This document shows, piece after piece, positions 1 to 5,104 of a DNA stretch of 6,596 nt. The notes beneath the pieces were generated by a model, which had not been told where the DNA came from, searched no databases, and saw nothing but the letters and a program-made list of their open reading frames with translations. How positions within the stretch are numbered: position 1 is the stretch's first letter; every line of letters starts with the position of its first letter. Origin of the DNA: an uncultured Clostridia bacterium (lineage in GTDB: Bacteria > Bacillota > Clostridia > Christensenellales > UBA1242); the NCBI GenBank assembly GCA_947628195.1, contig CANQZB010000056.1:1-6596 (forward strand). Direction: 5' to 3'. The position numbers and the translations under genes are program-made.

Positions 1-56
1 ACTATGCTATATCCACCTAATAAATATGGCTTATTTTTTAATTTAATAGTTTGCAT
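1..56 (-). CDS. spoVAD: SpoVAD, N-terminal fragment (cut by the window edge)
   Basis: This is the first 18 codons of a gene that continues beyond base 1. The peptide begins MQTIKLKNKPYLLGGYS, which resembles the N-terminus of clostridial SpoVAD proteins (…KQTI…NPPYI…S…SIV). The start ATG at 56 has a strong AAGGAGG ribosome binding site just upstream and lies 10 bases after the spoVAC stop, so the two genes are almost certainly co-transcribed. In the known family, SpoVAD is a thiolase-fold protein that binds dipicolinic acid and helps move it into the forespore. The call rests on a short peptide plus synteny with spoVAC; synteny is the stronger argument. Confidence 0.75.
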   Translation of the reverse strand, partial: MQTIKLKNKPYLLGGYSI

Positions 57-66
57 AAATTCCTCC

Positions 67-513
67 TTAAATAAATAATCCTACAAAACCACAAATTATA
101 GAGCCTACAACTCCGCAAACTATAACCGGGCCGGCAATTGTAAACATTTTTACACAGATTCCATAAATAATCCCTTCTTTTTTAAACTCAATAGCCGGGC
201 TAGATATTGAATTAGAAAAACCCGTAATAGGAATAACCGAACCCGCGCCACCCCAAGCGCCCACAACGTCATAAATGCCCAAACCTGTTAAAAAACAAGT
301 AATAAAAATAATTGTCATAAGCATACATGTTGTCAATTCACTTTCCGCAAGATTTGGGAAAAAGTAACTGTATAAATCAAAAAATCCCTGCCCAATTGCA
401 CAGATAATTCCGCCAACTAAAAACGCTTTAAAAAGCGAAGGCCACGCTTTAGTTTTTGGCACTTTACTTTCTACATAAATATTATAATTTGTGTTTCTTT
501 TTTGTTTGTCCAT
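67..513 (-). CDS. spoVAC: Stage V sporulation protein AC (SpoVAC)
   Basis: SpoVAC is an inner forespore membrane protein of the SpoVA complex, which carries dipicolinic acid into the spore and releases it at germination. In the family SpoVAC behaves as a mechanosensitive-type channel. The 148-residue product has the family length and hallmark segments: FKAFLVGGIICAIGQG in the first membrane helix, FLTGLGIYD, the GAGSVIPITGF loop followed by N-S, and an E-G-I-I-Y-G segment leading to the last helices. About four hydrophobic segments are visible. I chose the ATG at 513 because AAGGGG sits six bases upstream. An in-frame TTG at 531 would add six residues but lies upstream of that site. spoVAD follows after 10 bases. 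spoVAC is separated from sigF by the plus-strand lipoprotein gene, so it probably has its own promoter in 514..609, as spoVA does under sigma-G in Bacillus. I could not identify a convincing sigma-F or sigma-G box there. Confidence 0.95.
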   Translation of the reverse strand: MDKQKRNTNYNIYVESKVPKTKAWPSLFKAFLVGGIICAIGQGFFDLYSYFFPNLAESELTTCMLMTIIFITCFLTGLGIYDVVGAWGGAGSVIPITGFSNSISSPAIEFKKEGIIYGICVKMFTIAGPVIVCGVVGSIICGFVGLFI

Positions 514-519
514 ATCATA

Positions 520-525
520 CCCCTT
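520..525 (-). promoter_or_regulatory. Ribosome binding site that fixes the spoVAC start
   Basis: Read on the minus strand, AAGGGG lies six bases before the ATG at 513. It overlaps the coding frame that a TTG start at 531 would use, so the ATG is the better start. Confidence 0.7.
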
Positions 526-609
526 ACTCAATTGTTGACGATTTTATTTTTTTTAAAAGCCAATACATAAAATTTTTTATTTTAAGCAAAATAAATTAAG
601 GAGTTAAAT

Positions 610-2121
610 ATGAATAAAAAAATTATTGCACTTTTATCTTTAGTTGGCATTGCTGGCACATTGGCTGGCTGTAACATGAATGTTAATAGCGAAAATTTTA
701 AAGAGAATATTGACGAGTTTAAACAACACATGGCGGAATATTCAAAATTAAGCAGTGAAAAAGCAAACAAAACTATTTTCAATAAATACAAATTGTCAAT
801 TTTTTCACCAAATGATGCCACTTTGGTGAATGGCGAAGAATTAAATGTGGAAGAAACTAACAACGCGCCAAACCAAGATAAAAACATTGAAAAAGATGCT
901 AATGAAATGCCAAAATCAGATACCATTAACAAAATTGCGCCCGAAACTATTGAGAATTCAGCACCAAAAACTATAGAAACTGAAAACGACTATAAAACAA
1001 AAACACTGGAAAACAATTTAGAAAACGCACCAAAAGTGGTTGATGAAATAAATCCAAATTCAAATAAAGATGAAAAAATATCTACCCTTTATTCGCTTTC
1101 TGACGATATAAACAGCGAATGCGAAGATTTTTCAACATTAAAAAACAATTTAACATCTGCTATTATTGAAACCCAAAATTTAATAGATAAAATTAACAAA
1201 AAAGAAATAAATTTAACTGCTGAACAAAGAATGTTAATTACAGAACAATCTAAACAACTTAAAAATTTAGGTAGGCAATTATCGCACATTACAACTGAAT
1301 TATCTCTTAATTTAAGCGATTTAGCAAGTTTAATGCGTGAAAATGGAGATTTAGACAACATCTCTTTAAAATATTTAGTTGTTTTAGATAATTTAATTAA
1401 TGGCAACGAAATGCTCGAAAATGGATTAAATTCATTAAATCTAATTAACAGTATGTTTAATATGTCAAACCGCATACCGCCTAACAACGGAAGAATTTTA
1501 TATGGTTTTAGGCGCAATAATGAACCGCCCGTTATTAAAGATTATGTAATTGATGAAAACGGCAAACTTGTTGAAAATAAAACGCCAGATAATGAACAAA
1601 ACGAAGCAACTAACACAGAAAATAACACCCAAAACGCCAAGCAGGATACCAAATTAAAAACCAATATCGATACCTATAGAGGCAATCGAAGCAATATTGA
1701 TAGTTTCTTTAACACAGCCCTTTTAGACAATGAGTTCATGTACGGCAACAACAGATTTGGTGGAGCTTACGGCCCCGGCATGATGGGATATGGCGGTGGT
1801 TTTAACCCTTATTATGAAAATCAGTATGTAAATCAAAATGAACAAGAAGCCACTAAATATAGAGTGATTAATGAAGATAATACACAAAATAACGAAAGAG
1901 ATACGGCGGATGACAATAAAGAAAACACTGTTAAGGAGAGCAAAAAAAGAGGCTTAAAGAAGAATGTTGACACATATAAAACGGCCGACACCCCGTCTTT
2001 AAGCACAAGAATTAAAAATATAAAAAGTTCATTTTCAAACTTTTTTAGCAAATTTTCTAAACCTAAAAGCAAAATAGAAAACCCAGTATATAAATATGAA
2101 CAAGAAATTGACAATAACTAA
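610..2121 (+). CDS. Large lipoprotein of unknown function with helical core and repeated NxDTY motif
   Basis: This encodes a 503-residue predicted lipoprotein; I do not recognise the family. Residues 1-21 form a lipoprotein signal peptide: MNKK, a hydrophobic stretch, and lipobox L-A-G-C with Cys21 as the lipidation site. Residues 22-160 are a polar, Asn/Glu/Lys-rich linker with an imperfect repeat (APETIEN at 110-116, then APKTIET at 118-124). Residues about 160-285 are regular, Leu-rich and helical, probably coiled coil or a helical bundle, and contain a second Cys at 171. This part is likely the conserved domain. An RIPPN motif follows at 288-292. Later come NIDTY (352-356), a Gly/Tyr/Asn-rich patch (377-406), NVDTY (452-456), and a basic C-terminus. 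The ATG has AAGGAG seven bases upstream. The gene lies head-to-head with spoVAC, and its stop overlaps the sigF stop by four bases. It is probably anchored to the outer face of the membrane. A sporulation role is only inferred from position. Confidence 0.85.
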   Translation: MNKKIIALLSLVGIAGTLAGCNMNVNSENFKENIDEFKQHMAEYSKLSSEKANKTIFNKYKLSIFSPNDATLVNGEELNVEETNNAPNQDKNIEKDANEMPKSDTINKIAPETIENSAPKTIETENDYKTKTLENNLENAPKVVDEINPNSNKDEKISTLYSLSDDINSECEDFSTLKNNLTSAIIETQNLIDKINKKEINLTAEQRMLITEQSKQLKNLGRQLSHITTELSLNLSDLASLMRENGDLDNISLKYLVVLDNLINGNEMLENGLNSLNLINSMFNMSNRIPPNNGRILYGFRRNNEPPVIKDYVIDENGKLVENKTPDNEQNEATNTENNTQNAKQDTKLKTNIDTYRGNRSNIDSFFNTALLDNEFMYGNNRFGGAYGPGMMGYGGGFNPYYENQYVNQNEQEATKYRVINEDNTQNNERDTADDNKENTVKESKKRGLKKNVDTYKTADTPSLSTRIKNIKSSFSNFFSKFSKPKSKIENPVYKYEQEIDNN

Positions 2122-2840
2122 ACTATAATCCCTTCCTTTAATTCTTTTAGCACTTTGTTTTCAATTCTACTAACTTGAACTTGGCTTACCCCAAGTTCTT
2201 TTGCTATTTCACTTTGAGTTTTATCCAAATAATATCGCATAATTATAACCTGTTTTTCCCTTGTTGACAAATTTTTAATCATTTCCCTTAACGCCAATTT
2301 ATTGATGTAATTATCTGGCGAAAAGTTGTCTGTTAATTTGTCCAATATTGATGTTGAATCGTCATCATCATTAAATTTTTCATTTAAAGATAATGGCGAT
2401 GTGTTGGCTTCCATCGCAAAAACTATGTCGCTAGTTTCCATATTAAAATGTTTAGAAAGTTGGTCTAAACTGGGGTTTGAGCCAAATTTTTTATTATATT
2501 CCGATATATAATTTTTTATTAATATTGCGGTATGTTTAATGCTTCGCGACACTTTTACACTGCCATCATCGCGCAAAAAGCGCTTAATTTCTCCCGCAAT
2601 CATTGGAACGGCGTATGTTGTAAATTTTACATTAAAACTTGCATCAAAATTGTTAATGGCTTTAATAAAGCCCATCGCTCCAAGTTGATACAAATCATCA
2701 TACTCTATGCCCTTATTTAAATAGCGTTTAACCACACTTTTTATTAAAGGTGAATTAAAAGTTATAAGCTTTTCCTTTGCTAAATCATCGCCATTTTTAG
2801 CCAATTCTAATAGTTCTGTTGTTTCCTCCGTTGAAAGCAT
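2118..2840 (-). CDS. sigF: RNA polymerase sigma-F factor (forespore-specific)
   Basis: Sigma-F is the first forespore-specific sigma factor, held inactive by SpoIIAB until SpoIIAA releases it. The 240-residue protein has the sigma-70 layout of the sporulation group. Region 2 runs about 44-102, with the core-binding DDLYQLGAMGFIKAI and the DNA-melting FTTYAVPMIAGEIKRFLRD. Region 3 lies about 103-145. Region 4 lies about 190-235, with LSTREKQVIIMRYY and a helix-turn-helix E-I-A-K-E-L-G-V-S-Q-V-Q-V-S-R. An acidic DDDD stretch near 157-160 links regions 3 and 4. The start is two bases after the spoIIAB stop, with AGCGGGG upstream, so the genes are translationally close. Sigma-G is the nearest paralogue, but third place in the spoIIA operon makes sigma-F the firm choice. 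The TAG stop overlaps the stop of the opposing lipoprotein gene, and no terminator hairpin follows. Confidence 0.97.
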   Translation of the reverse strand: MLSTEETTELLELAKNGDDLAKEKLITFNSPLIKSVVKRYLNKGIEYDDLYQLGAMGFIKAINNFDASFNVKFTTYAVPMIAGEIKRFLRDDGSVKVSRSIKHTAILIKNYISEYNKKFGSNPSLDQLSKHFNMETSDIVFAMEANTSPLSLNEKFNDDDDSTSILDKLTDNFSPDNYINKLALREMIKNLSTREKQVIIMRYYLDKTQSEIAKELGVSQVQVSRIENKVLKELKEGIIV

Positions 2841-2842
2841 AT

Positions 2843-3277
2843 TTATAACCCCGCTACTTTCTTTTCTATGGCTTTACCCATCTTTACAGTAACGCCACTT
2901 CCATTGCTTATAACCTCCAATTTATCCATAAAACTTTCCATAACGGTAAATCCCATACCGCTTCTTTCTTCGTTTGGTTTGCTTGTGTAGAATGGCGTAA
3001 GCGCACGCTCTATATCTTGTATACCTATTCCATTATCTACAATAGAAATTGTAACATAGTTATCCTGTGTTGTTACTTTCATTGTTACATAGCCAGTGTT
3101 TTGTGGATAAGCGTGCACAACAACATTTGTTATTGCTTCGCTTACAGCCGTTTTTATATCGTCCAATTCGTTTAAACTTGGATTAAGTGGCAAAATAAAC
3201 CCTGCAACCACGTTTCGTGCAAACGGCTCGTTTTCAGCCAACGCCTTAAATTTAATTTCCATAGAATTTTTTTTCAT
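2843..3277 (-). CDS. spoIIAB: Anti-sigma-F factor and serine kinase SpoIIAB
   Basis: SpoIIAB binds sigma-F and blocks it. It also phosphorylates SpoIIAA with ATP. The 144-residue protein is a full-length GHKL (Bergerat fold) kinase. The N-box EAITNVVVHAY has Glu47 as catalytic base and Asn51 as Mg ligand. The G1 box is DNGIGI (Asp81, Gly83, Gly85). The ATP lid holds PFYTSKP and the G2 box ERSGMGF (104-110), near-identical to the Bacillus protein. The FAR motif at 19-21 supplies Arg21, equivalent to Bacillus Arg20, which contacts both sigma-F and SpoIIAA. The start ATG has AAGGGGG upstream and lies 15 bases after the spoIIAA stop. Nothing key is missing. Confidence 0.97.
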   Translation of the reverse strand: MKKNSMEIKFKALAENEPFARNVVAGFILPLNPSLNELDDIKTAVSEAITNVVVHAYPQNTGYVTMKVTTQDNYVTISIVDNGIGIQDIERALTPFYTSKPNEERSGMGFTVMESFMDKLEVISNGSGVTVKMGKAIEKKVAGL

Positions 3278-3292
3278 TGTTTCCCCCTTAAA

Positions 3293-3604
3293 CTAAACAA
3301 TTTTGGGCATAATTTCATAAAGCCCACTCATCTTAAAAATACGCTCTGCGTTTCGGCTAGGATTTGTTATAAAAATCGGCTTGTTTTTCTCGCGCATTTT
3401 TTTGTATCTTCCAATTAACACCCCTACACCAGTAGAATCCATAAACGTCAATTCGCTTAAATCCAGCACAATTTGAATAAAACCCTTTTCTGTTTCAAGC
3501 ATAGTATCGAGCGTTTTTCTAACATTTGGCGCTGTATATTCGTCCAATTCCCCAGAAAGCAGAATATATAGCGTTTTGTTAACAATTCTAGATTTTATTT
3601 GCAT
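3293..3604 (-). CDS. spoIIAA: Anti-sigma-F factor antagonist SpoIIAA
   Basis: SpoIIAA is the anti-anti-sigma factor. In its unphosphorylated form it pulls SpoIIAB off sigma-F. It is inactivated by SpoIIAB and reactivated by the phosphatase SpoIIE, which is not in this window. The 103-residue protein is a single STAS domain. It has SGELDEYTAP near residues 17-26 and the phosphorylation motif DLSELTFMDSTGVGVLIGRY, with Ser57 matching Bacillus Ser58. It is about 14 residues shorter than the Bacillus protein, mostly at the C-terminus. The ATG at 3604 follows a good AGGGGTGA site. It is the first gene of the operon. Confidence 0.97.
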   Translation of the reverse strand: MQIKSRIVNKTLYILLSGELDEYTAPNVRKTLDTMLETEKGFIQIVLDLSELTFMDSTGVGVLIGRYKKMREKNKPIFITNPSRNAERIFKMSGLYEIMPKIV

Positions 3605-3659
3605 AACTCACCCCTCAACTCAATGCTAACAAATTAGAAATTAAAAAAAATAACAACAA

Positions 3660-3698
3660 TTGTTGAAATGCAATAGTATTTTGTCTAACCTTGTTGAC
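3660..3698. promoter_or_regulatory. Possible Spo0A-box cluster and sigma-H-like promoter upstream of spoIIAA
   Basis: Three plus-strand octamers resemble the 0A box TTGTCGAA: TTGTTGAA at 3660-3667 (7/8), TTGTCTAA at 3681-3688 (7/8) and TTGTTGAC at 3691-3698 (6/8). Their starts are 21 and 10 bases apart, close to two turns and one turn of the helix. The first overlaps the perfect palindrome CAACAATTGTTG (3654-3665). On the minus strand a degenerate sigma-H-like pair, AGGTTAG (3685-3691) and GCAT (3668-3671), has 13 bases between. Known spoIIA operons use sigma-H and Spo0A-P, which is why I looked here. Matches this weak can arise by chance in AT-rich DNA. Confidence 0.3.
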
Positions 3699-3739
3699 TT
3701 TAATTTTTTATAAAAATGATTTCTGGGCATTAAAAAATC

Positions 3740-3768
3740 TTGACAAACTCAAGTTAACATGATAAGAT
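3740..3768 (+). promoter_or_regulatory. Sigma-A-type promoter for thyA
   Basis: A perfect -35 TTGACA (3740-3745) is followed by a 17-base spacer and a -10 TAAGAT (3763-3768, 4/6). Transcription would start near 3775, leaving a leader of about 67 bases before thyA. This points to housekeeping expression of thyA, divergent from spoIIA. Confidence 0.65.
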
Positions 3769-3841
3769 TAAATTAATTTTACAGGGGTGCCCACATTACT
3801 AATTTTGGGTTAAAATTTAAAACAAATTAACGGAGGTACAA

Positions 3842-4768
3842 ATGAGTAAGGCGGATTATCAATTACTTGATAATTACATAAGCATTTTAACAGACGGTGT
3901 GGATAACACCGAAAATGAAACAAGGCCACATTGGGATGACGGCAAAGAAGCATTTACCGTTCACAAATTTGGCGAAGTTCATAGGTACAATTTAGAAGAA
4001 GAATTCCCTATTTCAAGCGTTAGAAAATTATTTTGGCAGTCCTGTATTGATGAAATTTTGTGGATTTGGCAAAAAAAATCTAATAACATTAAAGATTTAA
4101 ATGCGCGCATTTGGGACCAATGGGCGAACAAAGGTCAATATCCAGAGCAAGAAATTGGCTCAATTGGCAAAGCTTATGGATACCAATTAAGCAGAAAAAA
4201 TATTACAACCAAAGACGGCAATAAAATTGACCAAGTAGATAGCGTTTTAAACGACCTTAAAAATAATAAAGGTAGTAGAAGAATTCTAACTAACATATAC
4301 GCCTTTGATAATTTAAATGAAATGAACTTATACCCTTGCGCATACAGCACAACTTGGCAAGTGGAAAAAGGAAAACTTAATTTATTGTTAAATCAACGCA
4401 GTAACGACACTCTTTCCGCTGGTGCATGGAATGTTACACAGTATGCAGCGCTTTTGTGCATGTTTGCGCAAGTGAGCGGCCTTAAGCCTGGTGAAATGGT
4501 GCATGTTGTAGCAGATTCTCATTGCTATGATAGACATATTCCGCGTGAATTTCAGGTTATTTTAAAACGATGTTCCTTAATTCAACAGCGCGCTTATAGA
4601 TATTATTTAGACGATATTTTAAAAGGTGAAAATGAAGTTACTAAACAGCATTTTATGGAGGTTTTAGAACTTTTAAAGCAATATGAGTATGAAGTAGATT
4701 TTGATAAAGAATTTGAAAAAGCCAACGCCGTGCACATGATTCCAACACCAATTGGTTTGAATATTTAG
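3842..4768 (+). CDS. thyA: Thymidylate synthase, N-terminal and catalytic part (C-terminus displaced by insertion and frameshift)
   Basis: ThyA converts dUMP to dTMP using methylenetetrahydrofolate. Family signatures are clear to residue 234: ILWIWQKKSN and IWDQWA near the N-terminus, GSIGKAYGYQL, SRR (Arg146/147, dUMP phosphate), Cys166 nucleophile in YPCAYSTTW, RSND (186-189), Asn197 in WNVTQY, and DSHCYDRHIP with His227 and Tyr229. The residue after the catalytic Cys is Ala, as in the Bacillus ThyA and clostridial subgroup, not the His of E. coli. GGAGGT precedes the ATG by four bases. After Pro234 the family match stops. Residues 235-308 (REFQVILKR…) are a helical, Lys/Glu-rich stretch with no TS similarity that I can see, ending at TAG. 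The missing C-terminal TS segment is encoded just downstream in another frame, so this product alone lacks the folate-binding and active-site-closing tail and is probably inactive unless the frame is restored. Confidence 0.9.
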   Translation: MSKADYQLLDNYISILTDGVDNTENETRPHWDDGKEAFTVHKFGEVHRYNLEEEFPISSVRKLFWQSCIDEILWIWQKKSNNIKDLNARIWDQWANKGQYPEQEIGSIGKAYGYQLSRKNITTKDGNKIDQVDSVLNDLKNNKGSRRILTNIYAFDNLNEMNLYPCAYSTTWQVEKGKLNLLLNQRSNDTLSAGAWNVTQYAALLCMFAQVSGLKPGEMVHVVADSHCYDRHIPREFQVILKRCSLIQQRAYRYYLDDILKGENEVTKQHFMEVLELLKQYEYEVDFDKEFEKANAVHMIPTPIGLNI

Positions 4769-4797
4769 ATTATATTAGAAAAACTCCAGAAATGGCA
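4544..4797 (+). other. Inserted segment inside thyA, with a frame change
   Basis: In ordinary ThyA the DRHIP motif is followed directly by a helix of the type xIVKELI and then P-K-x-x-x-N-P. Here DRHIP ends at 4543, and the matching ALAKTLI…PKLKLDPNV resumes at about 4795-4798. The roughly 254 bases between do not match the family. The thyA frame stays open through 4765. The downstream frame is open from 4717, after TGA at 4714-4716. One missing base between 4717 and 4768 would join both parts into one chain with an insertion of about 85 residues. I see no terminal inverted repeats, no target duplication and no group I intron core. Confidence 0.6.
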
Positions 4798-5076
4798 CTT
4801 GCAAAAACATTAATCCAGAAGATGATTAACTACCCTGAAATTGATAGAATTTTAGGTTTCAAAACGCCAAAACTAAAATTAGACCCTAATGTAACAAATT
4901 TTTATGATTTTATAAGCCCAAGAACATACACTGGCACAGATGTTAAGGTTGAAAATGGCGAATTTGTGCGTGATGGCAAATATGTAAATAATCCCAATTC
5001 TAGTTTTGCAATGGAAGATTATGACCCACAAACAGAGGGCTTTGAATTTGACTCCCCTGTTCCTGTTGCAGAATAA
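4792..5076 (+). CDS. C-terminal thymidylate synthase segment, out of frame with thyA
   Basis: This 94-codon frame begins at an ATG with no ribosome binding site (the preceding bases are AAAACTCCAGAA), so it is unlikely to be an independent gene. The same frame is open further upstream to 4717. It reads ALAKTLIQKM, then PKLKLDPNVTNFYDF, which matches the conserved P-K-x-x-x-N-P-x-V-x-x-F-Y-D-F of Bacillus and clostridial ThyA. It ends with EDYDP and a terminal PVPVAE, resembling the family's closing NYDP…PVAV. Between FYDF and EDYDP it has about 25 extra residues (TGTDVKVENGEF…), so this tail is also longer than usual. A one-base correction between 4717 and 4768 would give a 411-residue ThyA, against about 264-280 for E. 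coli and Bacillus. It may instead be a pseudogene remnant or a sequencing artefact. The stop is at the foot of the terminator. Confidence 0.7.
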   Translation: MALAKTLIQKMINYPEIDRILGFKTPKLKLDPNVTNFYDFISPRTYTGTDVKVENGEFVRDGKYVNNPNSSFAMEDYDPQTEGFEFDSPVPVAE

Positions 5077-5104
5077 AAAGAATTGACCTAGGTCAATTCT
5101 TTTT
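5075..5104. terminator. Bidirectional rho-independent terminator between thyA and the glycosyltransferase gene
   Basis: This is a perfect 30-base palindrome centred on CCTAGG, with A5 on the left and T5 on the right. It works as a hairpin plus U-tract in both directions. The glycosyltransferase stop codon (5088-5090) lies in its centre, so the last codons of that gene form one arm. Confidence 0.9.

Noticed and set aside
514..609. Sigma-F/sigma-G promoter for spoVAC or sigma-A promoter for the lipoprotein in the 96-base divergent gap.
   Set aside because: A TTGACG at 535-540 has no acceptable -10 at 16-18 bases, and on the minus strand a GTATT/GTCAACAATT pair is spaced 22 bases apart, too far for sigma-F or sigma-G.
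582..2114. Open frames on the minus strand inside the lipoprotein gene (582..932, 1089..1517, 1833..2114).
   Set aside because: They lack good ribosome binding sites and give Phe/Leu/Ser-rich translations typical of the antisense of an Asn/Lys/Glu-rich gene. The plus-strand gene has a signal peptide, lipobox and RBS.
2326..2720. Two short plus-strand open frames inside sigF.
   Set aside because: They are antisense to well-conserved sigma-F regions, have no ribosome binding sites and no recognisable product.
3781..3841. The thyA leader contains CAGGGGTGCCC followed by TTGGGTTAAAA, resembling the 5' start of a TPP riboswitch (GGGGTGCCC … GGCTGAGA).
   Set aside because: The CTGAGA core is not present, nothing matches the downstream pyrophosphate-binding half (CCTGATCTGGATAATGCC), the leader is too short, and thyA is not a thiamine gene.
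4700..4768. Programmed -1 ribosomal frameshift joining the two thyA parts.
   Set aside because: In the overlap where both frames are open there is no X-XXY-YYZ slippery heptamer in the right phase (nearest is T-GAA-AAA) and no obvious downstream stem-loop.
4544..4797. Group I intron in thyA, as known in phage T4 td and Bacillus phage thy genes.
   Set aside because: The segment stays open in the thyA frame, and I could not find the conserved intron core elements. 254 bases is also near the lower limit for such introns. A covariance-model search would settle it.
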